NCBI RefSeq assembly: GCF_000518605.1 | Contig: NZ_JADX01000019.1 | Coordinates: 57,161 to 121,160, forward strand | DNA length: 64,000 nt | Direction: 5' to 3' | DNA from: Shewanella fidelis ATCC BAA-318 | Lineage (GTDB): Bacteria; Pseudomonadota; Gammaproteobacteria; Enterobacterales; Shewanellaceae | In this document: positions 53,550-63,297 of the stretch, in pieces | How positions within the stretch are numbered: position 1 is the stretch's first letter | Layout: every line of letters begins with the position of its first letter | Position numbers and translations under genes: made by a program | The notes under the pieces: generated by a model | Told to the model about the DNA's origin: nothing | Seen by the model: the letters and a program-made list of their open reading frames with translations, nothing else | The model's database searches: none

Positions 53550-53942
53550 TTAAAGTTTAACCACGCTATTAACTCTTACTGGTTGTTGAGTAATATTTCG
53601 GGCCGTAGGTACAAATCTGTACTGGCTCATTTCTCTAAAATTGTCGTTAGCAATACGGTCACCATTCATAGTGTTTTGCATACTAACTTGCTGCACTTGA
53701 CCTTGAGGATCAACCACAAAGCTCACTTTGTAGTTGGCGCTTTCCCGTGATTCGTTGTTATCGGATGAGGGAAGGAAGTCTTGCCAATTTATTAACCCTT
53801 CTTGAGCAATCCAATAATAGGCGATCTCACTACTGTCTATATCGATAATATGGTTAGTATTTTGACTTGAGCCGTGGCTAGCACAACCGTTACCTAGCAC
53901 CACAAATATCATGGTTGCGAGTAAACTAGCTATTTTGGGCAT
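53550..53942 (-). CDS. Small lipoprotein with TonB-C-like domain
   Basis: About 130 residues from the ATG at 53942 (CGGAG upstream); a GTG 9 bp earlier is less likely. Lipobox VVLGNGC. The C-terminal 80 residues (YKVSFVVDPQGQVQQVSM...FREMSQYRFVPT) read as a TonB C-terminal fold without the usual TM and Pro-rich spacer. Such truncated TonB-like lipoproteins are common in Shewanella and of unknown role. Confidence 0.7.
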   Translation of the reverse strand: MPKIASLLATMIFVVLGNGCASHGSSQNTNHIIDIDSSEIAYYWIAQEGLINWQDFLPSSDNNESRESANYKVSFVVDPQGQVQQVSMQNTMNGDRIANDNFREMSQYRFVPTARNITQQPVRVNSVVKL

Positions 53943-54272
53943 CTGATACACTCCGTTACTTATGTTGCTTTTTCGTTCCTTCGGGGTAAATGTAATTGCA
54001 AAAGATGACAGAGTCTAGTCAAAGTGTTGACACACCCTGTTGAGTAAGTGATGGCGGCTAGTTTTTTTGTCTGGGTAAAGGCTTTTTGTGTGCGTAATAT
54101 GCTTTGATGGTATAGTTTGTAGCTAATTACTTTGCTTTTTTTGAGCTTGAGTAGTGGCTTCAACTTTGCGTCTAAGTAGGTAATTAAATTGACGTTTTGC
54201 TCTTTAGCCGAGTTCAGCTAGCTGCAGCATACAAAAGTATACTGCGGCTAAGTTTGAAGTTTATTATAGCGG
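53943..54272. other. Intergenic region with a hairpin
   Basis: 330 bp between the TonB-like gene start and the acyltransferase gene end. It holds the TonB-like gene's promoter and a near-perfect hairpin at 54219-54250 (AGCTGCAGCATAC...GTATACTGCGGCT), 22 bp after the acyltransferase stop, a probable but U-poor terminator. Confidence 0.4.
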
Positions 54273-55220
54273 TTAATTATCGGAGGGCTTTTTTTCGTGA
54301 ACAATGGGTTTACTGGCTGCATTATGTTTTTGCATTAATCGATGGATTTCTTCATCTTTTTGCTGCCAAATATCATTGAGCCAACGCTGAAAGTCAACGC
54401 GGTAGGCTGACTCGGAAAAGTAGCGCTTATTGTCGACTTGGGGTACTGGAAGGACTTTTACGCGGACGACAATCTTTTTCATGCGCCCATGCATAACTTC
54501 ATATAAAGCATCTTTACCAAATACTTCAGGATAGAGCACTGTGACATCTAATAAGTTAGTAAATTGCTCACCCATTGCTGATAAGGCAAAGGCGATCCCC
54601 CCCGCTTTAGGGCGCAATAAATAGCGGTATGGTGAATCTTGGCGAATACGTTTCTCTTCTGTAAAGCGGCTGCCCTCCACAAAATTAATGATAGAGGTCG
54701 GCATATCGCGAAACTTCTCACAGGCTCGTTGCGTAGTTTCTAGATCTTTTCCTTTCAATTTAGGATTCTTTTTTAATTTAGCCGGGCTTGTGCGCGTCAT
54801 AAAAGGCATATCTAAGGCCCAGCAGCCTAAACCTAAGAAAGGGACATATAGCAGTTCTTTTTTAAGGAAAAACTTCAGCATAGGAATATGGTTACGTAAC
54901 ACATATGTTTGCGCGGCTATGTCAAATCCACTGAGATGGTTGCTGATTAACAGGTACCAACTGTTTTTATCAAGGTTATCTAGTCCTTCTATATCCCATT
55001 CAATATCAGCGAGTAGGTATAAAATGCCGCCGTTACAGCTTGCCCATGCCCACATAAAGCGATTCATTATACCAGTTAAGCCATTGCGAGCAGCCTTAAA
55101 GGGGAGCAGCATCTTTATCAGTCCGCCTACGCTAATCAAAGATGCCCAAATGACAGTGTTGATGATTAACAGCGTTGTACTCAAAAAATATAAAATAGAG
55201 CCAGGTAAAAAGTTCAACAT
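54273..55220 (-). CDS. PlsC-type acyltransferase (YihG-like), second copy
   Basis: About 315 residues from the ATG at 55220; a longer frame from 55259 would overlap the upstream gene and add no domain. N-terminal TM helix (ILYFLSTTLLIINTVIWASL). Acyltransferase motifs are NHLSGFDIA (NHx4D), FVEGSRFT and PKAGGIAFALSAMG. It transfers acyl chains to a lysophospholipid or glycerophosphate derivative. It lies 7 bp after its paralog. Confidence 0.88.
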   Translation of the reverse strand: MLNFLPGSILYFLSTTLLIINTVIWASLISVGGLIKMLLPFKAARNGLTGIMNRFMWAWASCNGGILYLLADIEWDIEGLDNLDKNSWYLLISNHLSGFDIAAQTYVLRNHIPMLKFFLKKELLYVPFLGLGCWALDMPFMTRTSPAKLKKNPKLKGKDLETTQRACEKFRDMPTSIINFVEGSRFTEEKRIRQDSPYRYLLRPKAGGIAFALSAMGEQFTNLLDVTVLYPEVFGKDALYEVMHGRMKKIVVRVKVLPVPQVDNKRYFSESAYRVDFQRWLNDIWQQKDEEIHRLMQKHNAASKPIVHEKKPSDN

Positions 55221-55227
55221 ACTGTAT

Positions 55228-56130
55228 TTATGCCTCTTCTCGATGATTTGCTTGGGCAAACTCTGTGAGCACTTGGTCTTTTTGTTGCCAAATTAAATTG
55301 AGTTGTTCTTGAAACTGGATCTTAAAGTGGCGATCTTTTAAATAATCACCACGCAGTTCATCGCCGATTTCGCTGATGCGCATATGTACTTTCACTTCTT
55401 TTACTTGGCCGCTAATGAACTCCCAGTATGTTGGGACTTTATCTGGGTAGTAAATTGAAATATCAATCAGCTTATCGATATGTTCACCCATTGCTGATAG
55501 TGCGAAGGCCATTCCGCCGGCCTTGGGCTTTAACAGGTGAGTGTAGGGTGAGTTTTGTTTGCTGTGCTTGCTTGGGTGGAAGCGCGTTCCTTCAACAAAG
55601 TTCATCACACTAACAGGCTTACTCTTAAATTTTGCGCATGCTTTACGGGTGATCTCAATATCTTTACCGCGTAACTTAGGGTTGCGTTTTAATTGGGCAT
55701 TACTGTAGCGACGCATGAAAGGGAAATCTAGCGCCCACCAAGCCAAGCCCAGTACGGGTACATAAATAAGCTCTTGCTTTAAAAAGAACTTTAAAAATGG
55801 AGTTTTACGGTTTAAGACTCGTTGCAAAATGAGAATATCGACCCAAGACTGATGGTTAGCAATGACCATATACCATTCTTTAGTCGATAGCTCAGTATCG
55901 CCATCAACAGAGAGTTTGAAAGGGTGCAGAGTATTTTCAATGATATTGTTAACGCTAATCCAAGCCGATGCACAGAAGTCAAGAAAGTGAGTACAAAGGG
56001 TTCGGGTCGCAGATAGAGGTATGAGTTTAAAGAAACTCATAATAAAGATGGGGAAGACCCAAAATAGGGTATTAATAAAATAACAGCAAAAAGCTAAGCT
56101 GCCTCTTATGTATGACACTATTGCGCCCAT
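55228..56130 (-). CDS. PlsC-type acyltransferase (YihG-like), first copy
   Basis: 300 residues. N-terminal TM region (LAFCCYFINTLFWVFPIFIMS), NHQSWVDIL, FVEGTRFHP and PKAGGMAFALSAMGE motifs. It shares most blocks with the downstream gene (RKTPFLKFFLKQELIYVPVL against PMLKFFLKKELLYVPFLG), so the pair arose by tandem duplication. GAGG precedes the ATG. E. coli YihG makes phospholipids with particular polyunsaturated or branched chains; the substrate here is open. Confidence 0.88.
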   Translation of the reverse strand: MGAIVSYIRGSLAFCCYFINTLFWVFPIFIMSFFKLIPLSATRTLCTHFLDFCASAWISVNNIIENTLHPFKLSVDGDTELSTKEWYMVIANHQSWVDILILQRVLNRKTPFLKFFLKQELIYVPVLGLAWWALDFPFMRRYSNAQLKRNPKLRGKDIEITRKACAKFKSKPVSVMNFVEGTRFHPSKHSKQNSPYTHLLKPKAGGMAFALSAMGEHIDKLIDISIYYPDKVPTYWEFISGQVKEVKVHMRISEIGDELRGDYLKDRHFKIQFQEQLNLIWQQKDQVLTEFAQANHREEA

Positions 56131-56300
56131 TCAAAACCTCAATCAAAAAATTGGAGACCTATAGTACTCGTTGTCAGGTTTTGTCTCAATCTAGATGTTA
56201 AATTTTAACGGTTAACTGATGATAGCCTCATTGTTTTTAAGCAGTTTGTTAGTATGAGTAAATATGTTTTTTGCGATGATTTATCTATTACTGGAGAGTT

Positions 56301-56327
56301 TATCCCGCAATAGATTATTGCGGGATA
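56301..56327. other. Perfect 12-bp hairpin after the EAL gene
   Basis: TATCCCGCAATA-GAT-TATTGCGGGATA, 8 bp after the stop codon of the minus-strand EAL gene. There is no U-tract, so it is a processing or stability element or an atypical terminator. Confidence 0.55.
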
Positions 56328-56334
56328 GCATTGT

Positions 56335-57858
56335 TTAATGATTAAGTAGGTAGGTGCGCAGCTCTGCTGCTGGCAGCGCTTTTGAATAGAACCAGCCTTG
56401 ATGTAGGTGTATTCCAAGCGCCTTTAGGCGATCGGCTTGCTCTAGGGTTTCTACCCCCTCTGCAATTAAGCCAATTTCTAGTTCTTTTGCTATGGCGATA
56501 TAGGAGCGGATCAAGAACGGATTACTCATATCGCTGACTAGTATCTTAGTAAAGGCTTTATCTATTTTTAAACAATCAAATTCGAGTTGTTGCAGCATCA
56601 AGCCACCACTATAGCCTGTTCCAACGTCATCTAATTTAACTAGGCAGCCTAGTTGCTTGCAGCCTGCAATAAACTCACGAATTTTTTCCCATGAGGAGAT
56701 AGGCTGACGTTCGGTTAGCTCGAAACTTAATTTATCTACGCTGTATCCGTGAGCAGCCAATGTTCGTAAGTACGCTACGATATCATCTCGCTCTATTTGT
56801 TTAGCTGAGATATTGATACTACATTTGCTGATTTGCTCACTTAATAGAGGCGATTTTAATTCAACTAATGCTGTTTTTATCATCCAACGAGTCACTTTTG
56901 GCATTATTGAGTCTTGCTCTAAATAACGAATATAGCTACTGGTGCTATGGTGATTACCATCTTCGGTTTGCCACCTCAGTAAGGCTTCAACTGAGTATGG
57001 TTTATTGTTAGTGGTGTCGATTATTGGCTGGTAAGCTAAATAAAAAGCCTCTTTTTTCAGCGCAGCAGAAAACTTCTTATGCCAGTAGGCTTTATATATA
57101 GGCTTACGCAAAAGGTAAATAGACCAACTAGCAAATAGTGTTGGCAGTAAAAGTAACAGGAAGATTGTTAGCCATAGCTGATTTCTTACCGATTCATTAG
57201 CAATTAAAGTGTACTTAAAGTCAGAATCTATTGCTTGGTACTCGATGCTAAAAAATGGGGTGATTTGTGCATTTCGACTAATCCATTTTTTGCCTGCAAC
57301 TTCTACCTCTATGCCACCACAAACATTACAATTTGCTAGTTGCTCAGAAATCTCCTGTGCTGAATGAACCGGAACAAATAGGCTACCTATGCTGCCGGTG
57401 AGACTAGCATATATGGTTTTTTGTTTGTTGAATGTACGGTGATCGGCACCTTCATACAGTCCTTGGCCGTCAATATCTCTACTGAGTAATTTTCCGCCAG
57501 CTTGTTCAGGCCAACGTCCAATTGCCGAGCACACTTCATGATTGTCATTAAAGCGAACCCATGGAATAGGTCGATTATTCTGAACGATTAACTTATTTTT
57601 TAGTAGTTCAATAGTCTCTTGTGAACATTGAGTTACTTGTTCTTGTCTCAGCACTTTCCTTACTGCAACCATTTGCGTTTTGGCTGCAACCAATCTTTTT
57701 TGATACTCAGTCTCTACGGTTTTAGCAAACTCTGTTAATTGATGAGAAAGTCTGAAGTGACTTAGACCTAGCGATATTGCCAATAAAGCAATAAAAATAG
57801 TTCCTGCTAGAACGGAGCTAGTGACATGTTTACGATTATATTTGAGTCTACTTGGCAT
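56335..57858 (-). CDS. Membrane c-di-GMP phosphodiesterase, CSS-motif EAL protein
   Basis: 507 residues: TM1 (VLAGTIFIALLAISLGL), a periplasmic domain of about 190 residues with CSA (in EVCSAIGRW) and a CNVCGG pair, TM2 (LTIFLLLLLPTLFASWSIYLL) and a C-terminal EAL domain. Catalytic residues appear intact: VEALLRW, the Asn in CSINISAKQ, FELTERQ, LDDVGTGYS, KIDKAF, AEGVET and QGWFYSKAL. CSS-domain enzymes are controlled by periplasmic disulfide state through DsbA/DsbB; here the motif is CSA rather than CSS. It could lower c-di-GMP when periplasmic thiols are reduced. Confidence 0.9.
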   Translation of the reverse strand: MPSRLKYNRKHVTSSVLAGTIFIALLAISLGLSHFRLSHQLTEFAKTVETEYQKRLVAAKTQMVAVRKVLRQEQVTQCSQETIELLKNKLIVQNNRPIPWVRFNDNHEVCSAIGRWPEQAGGKLLSRDIDGQGLYEGADHRTFNKQKTIYASLTGSIGSLFVPVHSAQEISEQLANCNVCGGIEVEVAGKKWISRNAQITPFFSIEYQAIDSDFKYTLIANESVRNQLWLTIFLLLLLPTLFASWSIYLLRKPIYKAYWHKKFSAALKKEAFYLAYQPIIDTTNNKPYSVEALLRWQTEDGNHHSTSSYIRYLEQDSIMPKVTRWMIKTALVELKSPLLSEQISKCSINISAKQIERDDIVAYLRTLAAHGYSVDKLSFELTERQPISSWEKIREFIAGCKQLGCLVKLDDVGTGYSGGLMLQQLEFDCLKIDKAFTKILVSDMSNPFLIRSYIAIAKELEIGLIAEGVETLEQADRLKALGIHLHQGWFYSKALPAAELRTYLLNH

Positions 57859-58263
57859 GTTATAGATAACTGTGTCGTTTGCAGCTGACGAATGTGCTGG
57901 TTAGTAAAATTAAGTGGCAGAAAATAAGATTAGCTTTAATGCAAATATCAACTGTCATTCTAGCTGGTAGCAATTGCTACAATAGCGTTGGCTAGGTGGG
58001 GCAGAGGTAAACAAATGTTTGCCACTTCAGTGTTGTCGAGTTAATGAAGTCGGCGGAATTTACTGGAAACCCGAATGCGATTCAACTTATTTGTTAAGTG
58101 ATTAACGCTTATTTAATCTAAAACAATTTTGTTGTGCGTTTTTTGTGAAATGAAGCATTAGGAATTATGTTACTCACCTCTAAATAGGTAGGTAACCATT
58201 GAGTTTGACTATATATGTTGCCCGAGCGATTGTGTGTTAACGAAAGGTTGGGTTTCATACTGT
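57859..58263. other. Intergenic region with a 14-bp palindrome
   Basis: 405 bp between comM's end and the EAL gene start, both on the minus strand. A perfect palindrome GTAGCAATTGCTAC is at 57967-57980, about 110 bp before the EAL start, a possible operator. No gene seen. Confidence 0.4.
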
Positions 58264-59781
58264 TCACTGCTTTGAAAGTGTGGCCAGTAACCTATCCATA
58301 GCTCGATAGCCTAATGCTTGAGCAATATGGGCACGAGTGACACATTCTTGTTGCTGTAAATCGGCAATGGTGCGTGCAACTCGCTGAATACGATGATAGC
58401 TACGAACTGATAACCCTAGTTGATTAACGCTTTGCTCCAAAAAAAGCAAATCGTTACTATTAAACTGGCCGTCAGTATTTAGCTGCTTACCGCTTAATTG
58501 ACTATTTAATATGCCCGAACGGGCAAGCTGTTTCTCTCGGGCTAAGTTCACTCGTTTGGCTATTTCCTCACTTGTTTCTGCTTGATGATTACTACTATTG
58601 AGCGCACCTAAAGGGAGTTTGGGAACATCAATAGTGAGATCAAACCGATCTAGAAATGGACCGGATAGCTTCGCTAAATAGCGCTGGATTTGTTCAGGGC
58701 TAGAGCGGCCGTTATCAGTATCACCACAAGGACTAGGGTTCATCGCTGCAATTAACTGAAAGCGACTCGAGAAAGTCAGTTTAGCTGCAGCACGAGAAAT
58801 ACTGACTTCACCAGTTTCCATTGGCTCTCTCAAGCAGTCTAAGACCTTTCTAGGGAATTCAGCAACTTCATCAAGAAATAGCACTCCACGATGAGCAAGT
58901 GATATCTCGCCTGGCTTGGGTTGTGCTCCGCCACCGACTAGAGAAATAGCTGAGCATGTATGATGAGGGCTTCGAAAAGGACGTCGATAAAAATTGGCAG
59001 GTTTAATATCGTGCCCGGCAACAGAGTGAATTGCGGCAACTTCTAAAGCTTCTTCATAAGCAAGTTGAGGCAATAGTTTCATTATTCTGCTTGCTAGCAT
59101 AGTTTTCCCGGTACCTGGAGGACCTAGCATTAACAGGTTATGGTTACCTGCAGCTGCAATCTCTAGCGCTTGTTTGGCTTGATGTTGGCCTACGACATCG
59201 CTCATACATGATAGAGGCTCGCTATCTTGCGATAACCATTGCAAATTTAAGTCGATACTGGGAAGTTGCGACTGACCATGCAAATAGGCCGCTAGAGACT
59301 GCAAATGAGTTGCAAAGCGAACATTTTCAAAACCAACTAACTCGGCATCCTCACGGTTCTCTACGGGCAGAACTAAAGTACGGTTTAGTTTGCTGGCTTC
59401 AACGATTACGGGCAAGAGGCCCGGGCAGCGGCGAACTTGTCCAGAAAGTGCGAGTTCTCCGACAAACTCGTGGTGCTTTATTGACTCAATAGGAATTTGT
59501 TTTGAAGCGGCAAGAATTCCTATTGCTATGGGTAAGTCGTAACGTCCGCCCTGTTTGGGCAGATCTGCTGGCGCTAGGTTAACTGTGATCCTGCGCATTG
59601 GGAACTCAAATCCTGCATTAATGAGGGCGCTACGCACTCTTTCTTTTGCTTCTTTAACAGAAGCTTCTGGAAGCCCAACTAAACTAAATGCAGGTAAACC
59701 ATTGCTGAGGTGAACTTCGACTTGTACTAGTGGTGCTTCAACGCCGTGGCTCGCACGGGTTGCAACGCAGGCGATAGGCAT
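58264..59781 (-). CDS. comM: Mg-chelatase-like AAA+ ATPase ComM (YifB)
   Basis: About 505 residues. Start at the ATG at 59781 (MPIACVATRA), preceded by AAGGAT; the longer frame to 59847 is not family-like. N-terminal Lon-protease-like fold (1-180), then AAA+ with Walker A LGPPGTGKTML, Walker B GVLFLDEVAEF, and the C-terminal RVARTIADLQ region. ComM is a hexameric helicase that drives branch migration during natural transformation and is also found in non-competent species. It stands alone. Confidence 0.94.
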   Translation of the reverse strand: MPIACVATRASHGVEAPLVQVEVHLSNGLPAFSLVGLPEASVKEAKERVRSALINAGFEFPMRRITVNLAPADLPKQGGRYDLPIAIGILAASKQIPIESIKHHEFVGELALSGQVRRCPGLLPVIVEASKLNRTLVLPVENREDAELVGFENVRFATHLQSLAAYLHGQSQLPSIDLNLQWLSQDSEPLSCMSDVVGQHQAKQALEIAAAGNHNLLMLGPPGTGKTMLASRIMKLLPQLAYEEALEVAAIHSVAGHDIKPANFYRRPFRSPHHTCSAISLVGGGAQPKPGEISLAHRGVLFLDEVAEFPRKVLDCLREPMETGEVSISRAAAKLTFSSRFQLIAAMNPSPCGDTDNGRSSPEQIQRYLAKLSGPFLDRFDLTIDVPKLPLGALNSSNHQAETSEEIAKRVNLAREKQLARSGILNSQLSGKQLNTDGQFNSNDLLFLEQSVNQLGLSVRSYHRIQRVARTIADLQQQECVTRAHIAQALGYRAMDRLLATLSKQ

Positions 59782-59994
59782 AAACAAATCCTTTTGTTTT
59801 ATGTATTTAGTGTATTTGTAAATGATAGCTTTAACAGGGAAATTCATTTTCCCATTGTTAAGTTTAGCTAAAGTTACTGAATTTGCTTAGGTTAAAGAAC
59901 TACTTTAGCTAAGCTGAGACGATAGACTTCTCTGTCTAGCTCTGAATCATGTTTCAGCTACATTTGATGGCTATGATGTCATCCACAGGCAAGG

Positions 59995-61248
59995 CTAGTG
60001 TTTTGCCTTATCATCGAATACCAAGGTTGTTTGAAACTCAACACCATTATCGTAAGGGGTGTAACCCCAATTCATTCTTTCACAGATCCGCTCGACGATA
60101 ACTAAGCCGACTCCGTAGCCGGCATTGTAAGTTTCATTGCCTTCGTGACGATTAGTTATTTTTAGGGTGTATCCTTTTAATGCTATTTCTATATCGCCAA
60201 CGCTATAGCTAAAAGCATTCTTAATGACATTGTTGAGCACAATGGCGATAAAGCTTTGCGGTACATGGATCTGCTGTGCATCTTCTACTCGCAAGCGGTA
60301 GCAGATATCTTGCCGAGCAAAAAGCTCCTTCATCTCAGTGAGCTGTTGACGTAATGCGGCTTCAAGATCGACATCGACAAAATGGCGTTGGCTAATAGAC
60401 TCTTTTCCCAGCAACAAAAAGGTTTCTGTGAGGATCTGCATTTCATCGCTGGCTTGCTGTAATCGCTTAACGGCATTGATAGCGACAGGATGTTGATTTG
60501 GGATCTTAGCTAGTAATTCAGCAGAGCCCTTTACCACGGTTATAGGTGTTCTTAATTCATGAGATGCAAAATGACTGAATTCTTTTTCTCGCTGAAAAAA
60601 GCCATTAATATTATTTTTGCTATCAAGCAAGGTTTGCTCGATATTGCGAGTTTCTACAAAGTTAGTATCAACGCCAAAGCTAGGGTCATCGGGAGACATT
60701 TGAGTGATCTTATGTTCAATAATTGTCAGAGGCTTAGAGAGTGCTCGAATAAAGTACAAACTAACTAGGAGCATTAATAAGCCAATAAGCAAACCTAAGA
60801 TCAGAATATGATCGTGTAAGTGTTCTTCATACTCATCAAGGTAATCGTCAGCATCATCTAAGAACACGACATACATTAATCCCCTACCGGAAGGATGTAG
60901 GGTAACAATAAAGTGTTTATCTTCTTCACCTCGTAACTCTTCATAAAGACCCGGGGATGTATAAGCTTTAAGCCAAGTTGGCATCTCCTGTTCGCTCCAA
61001 TAAGTTTTAAACTCATTAGTATTAGGTAATACCGTTTTATCGCCGTAAACCTTATAGTCCTGCTTGTAGCGATATACTTCAGTATCTAGCCAATGGTTGA
61101 GGCTGATTTTCTCGATTTGATTTTCAGCAATATAAATAAGTGACCAGAACAAGCTGAACATAGCAAAAGTCATCAAACCGAAACTCCAGCGGATTTTTCG
61201 GTATATGCTGGGATACTGCTTATGCTTTGAGTCGGTAACCTTGTCCAT
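59995..61248 (-). CDS. Two-component sensor histidine kinase
   Basis: 417 residues: TM1 (SFGLMTFAMFSLFWSLIYI), periplasmic domain 45-145 with acidic stretch (DDADDYLDEYEEHLHDH), TM2 (ILILGLLIGLLMLLVSLYFI), a HAMP-like linker, HisKA with His230 in ASHELRTPITVVKGSAELL and an HATPase with NNVIKNAFSYS and GYGVGLVIVERIC. The acidic periplasmic stretch may bind a cation. It overlaps the response regulator gene by 29 bp. Confidence 0.92.
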   Translation of the reverse strand: MDKVTDSKHKQYPSIYRKIRWSFGLMTFAMFSLFWSLIYIAENQIEKISLNHWLDTEVYRYKQDYKVYGDKTVLPNTNEFKTYWSEQEMPTWLKAYTSPGLYEELRGEEDKHFIVTLHPSGRGLMYVVFLDDADDYLDEYEEHLHDHILILGLLIGLLMLLVSLYFIRALSKPLTIIEHKITQMSPDDPSFGVDTNFVETRNIEQTLLDSKNNINGFFQREKEFSHFASHELRTPITVVKGSAELLAKIPNQHPVAINAVKRLQQASDEMQILTETFLLLGKESISQRHFVDVDLEAALRQQLTEMKELFARQDICYRLRVEDAQQIHVPQSFIAIVLNNVIKNAFSYSVGDIEIALKGYTLKITNRHEGNETYNAGYGVGLVIVERICERMNWGYTPYDNGVEFQTTLVFDDKAKH

Positions 61249-61888
61249 GAATTGTCTCTAATCGTGATTGCTCGAAGCCTTTGTCTAGGGCAGTGCGCAG
61301 TCCATAAATATGGCTACGTAGTGCATCGCTTGATGGTGATTCATCTCCCCAAACAGCATCGCAAACATCCTGACGGCTGACTACACCAGGGGCGCGCTTT
61401 ATCAAGATCTTGAGGATTTTTAGTTGGATGCGACTTAGCTTAATCGGCTGATCGGCGCGAGTAACGATATTTGTTTGAGTGTTTATGTTTATATCGGCAA
61501 AAGACAAGGTGCCGATATCTTGCCGAGGTCCACGATTACTTAGGGCATGTACACGTAAACTTAGCTCTTCCATAGCAAATGGTTTGAGTAGGTAGTCATC
61601 TCCACCTGCTTTAAAAGCTGCAACTTTGTCCTCAAGGCTGTCTTTAGCAGTTAAAAACAATATAGGTGTATTACAGTATAGATCTTCGCGTAACCTGCGT
61701 ACCGCACTGATCCCATCAAGTTTTGGCATCATGATATCCATAATAATCACATCGTAACTATTTTCAGATAAAAGATTGATTGCAGCTTCACCGTGATAAG
61801 CACAGTCAATGAACATGCCTTCAAGTTCCAAATAGTCGGCAATTGTTTCGGCTAGGTTATGGCTGTCATCAACAATTAAAACTTTCAT
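61220..61888 (-). CDS. OmpR-family response regulator
   Basis: 222 residues: receiver with phospho-Asp51 (IIMDIMMPKLDG), Lys in LLKPF, and winged helix DNA-binding domain with VVSRQDVCDAVWG and RSHIYGLRTALDKGF. First gene of the pair. The divergent DUF5666 lipoprotein gene 93 bp away is a likely target. Confidence 0.94.
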   Translation of the reverse strand: MKVLIVDDSHNLAETIADYLELEGMFIDCAYHGEAAINLLSENSYDVIIMDIMMPKLDGISAVRRLREDLYCNTPILFLTAKDSLEDKVAAFKAGGDDYLLKPFAMEELSLRVHALSNRGPRQDIGTLSFADININTQTNIVTRADQPIKLSRIQLKILKILIKRAPGVVSRQDVCDAVWGDESPSSDALRSHIYGLRTALDKGFEQSRLETIHGQGYRLKA

Positions 61889-61981
61889 AGATTAATTTAT
61901 CTTTCTTCACGAACGCTTCACGGGCCAAGTTTTAACATACAGCCAAATTTGATAATCATCTTACAAAATAAGGGTATTTAG

Positions 61982-63196
61982 ATGAAAAAAGTAGCTTTAG
62001 TTTCAACACTTGCTCTGATTTTAACTGCTTGCGGCGGTGGAAGCGATAACTCTTCTGACAATGGCAACAGCGGTGACAATGGTAACGGTGGCCCTGTCAC
62101 TGCACCTGCAGCCATTAAAGGCACGATTGACTCGGTAAATACAGCGCAAAAGAAAGTGGTTGTAAACGGCTATAGCTATGACGTTGCGGACGTTGTTTAT
62201 GGTGATACAAAGCTAAAGATCAATGATCTACAAGCGAATATGATGGTACAGATCGACGGCACACAAAGAGTCGCAGGTGTTCAAGTTGAACTTGAACCGA
62301 CAATCGCTGGACAGGTTTCTGCAATCAATGTGACTACTTTTGTTGTCAATGGTATGACTTTGAACTTCACTTTAACACCAGATATGGATATCGAAGTTAA
62401 TGATTGGGTAATGGTATCTTCATTGCCTACAGCAGATGCTGGCTACAAAGTGTTGTCAGTGGTTAAATTTGATATTGAAACTGAATATCCGGGACTAGCA
62501 AATAATTATGAAGTTGAAGGTCGTCTATCAGGCTTAGATGAAAGTGCTAGAAGCTTTAAACTAGGTGCGGCTGTGACAGTTGATTACTCAGGCACCGAGG
62601 ATCACAATATTGAAGGCGTGCTTGCCAATGGTCAATGGGTTGAAGTTGAAGGCACAATGACTGGAAGTACACTTGAGGCAACCAGTGTAGAAGTTGAAGA
62701 CTATAAAGATCTTGCTAACGATACTGAAGTAGAAGGTATTGTGACTTGGGTTGATGCTCAACAGTCAGCGTTTGAACTTAACTACCAAGGGCGCTTTGTT
62801 ATCAATGAGCACACAAAGTTTGAAGATGGTTTGAAGAAAGACTTAAAACAAGGTGCATTAGTTGAAGTGACTTCAGTTAAGCAAGGCGCTCAACAAGTCG
62901 CTACCGAAGTTGAATTTGATGACGATAACTCAACAGGTGATGATAACGCCAACGGAAATATTGGTAGCTGGAAAGAATTTGAAGCTGAAGGTTTTGCTAC
63001 TTCTGTAAATGCAATAGATAAAAGCTTTGTGATTACGACTAAGGGCAAAGCAATGACTATATATGTAGATGCAAAAACCCAGTTTGAAGACCGTCTGCAG
63101 TTTGACACTATTGATCAGCAACGTATCGAAGTTGAAGGTGTCGTAATCAATGGTCAAAATATTGCTCGTGAAATCGAAGCTGACGATAACGATTAA
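61982..63196 (+). CDS. DUF5666-repeat lipoprotein
   Basis: 404 residues: lipobox ALILTACG, a Gly/Asn/Asp/Ser linker, then about five repeats of the DUF5666 beta-barrel-like unit of roughly 70 residues. Each repeat has the form IxGxIxxVNxxxxxFxVNG...V...TxxED, for example IKGTIDSVNTAQKKVVVNG, VEGIVTWVDAQQSAFELN and AEGFATSVNAIDKSFVIT. It is strongly acidic and may bind cations at the cell surface. It is divergent from the two-component pair. Confidence 0.85.
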   Translation: MKKVALVSTLALILTACGGGSDNSSDNGNSGDNGNGGPVTAPAAIKGTIDSVNTAQKKVVVNGYSYDVADVVYGDTKLKINDLQANMMVQIDGTQRVAGVQVELEPTIAGQVSAINVTTFVVNGMTLNFTLTPDMDIEVNDWVMVSSLPTADAGYKVLSVVKFDIETEYPGLANNYEVEGRLSGLDESARSFKLGAAVTVDYSGTEDHNIEGVLANGQWVEVEGTMTGSTLEATSVEVEDYKDLANDTEVEGIVTWVDAQQSAFELNYQGRFVINEHTKFEDGLKKDLKQGALVEVTSVKQGAQQVATEVEFDDDNSTGDDNANGNIGSWKEFEAEGFATSVNAIDKSFVITTKGKAMTIYVDAKTQFEDRLQFDTIDQQRIEVEGVVINGQNIAREIEADDND

Positions 63197-63265
63197 TCTA
63201 GTTAGAAGTTATTTTGCATAAAGCGTTCTGTAAGTTAGCTGGTAGTTGATATTGGACTAACCAAT

Positions 63266-63297
63266 AAAAATGCCTTCCATTCATGGAAGGCATTTTT
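63266..63297 (+). terminator. Terminator after the DUF5666 gene
   Basis: Perfect 15-bp stem AAAAATGCCTTCCAT with its complement, 2-nt loop, ending in TTTTT. Confidence 0.92.

Noticed and set aside
54197..54379. Plus-strand frame of 60 codons beside the acyltransferase
   Set aside because: It overlaps the end of a well supported minus-strand gene and has no ribosome-binding site or conserved features.
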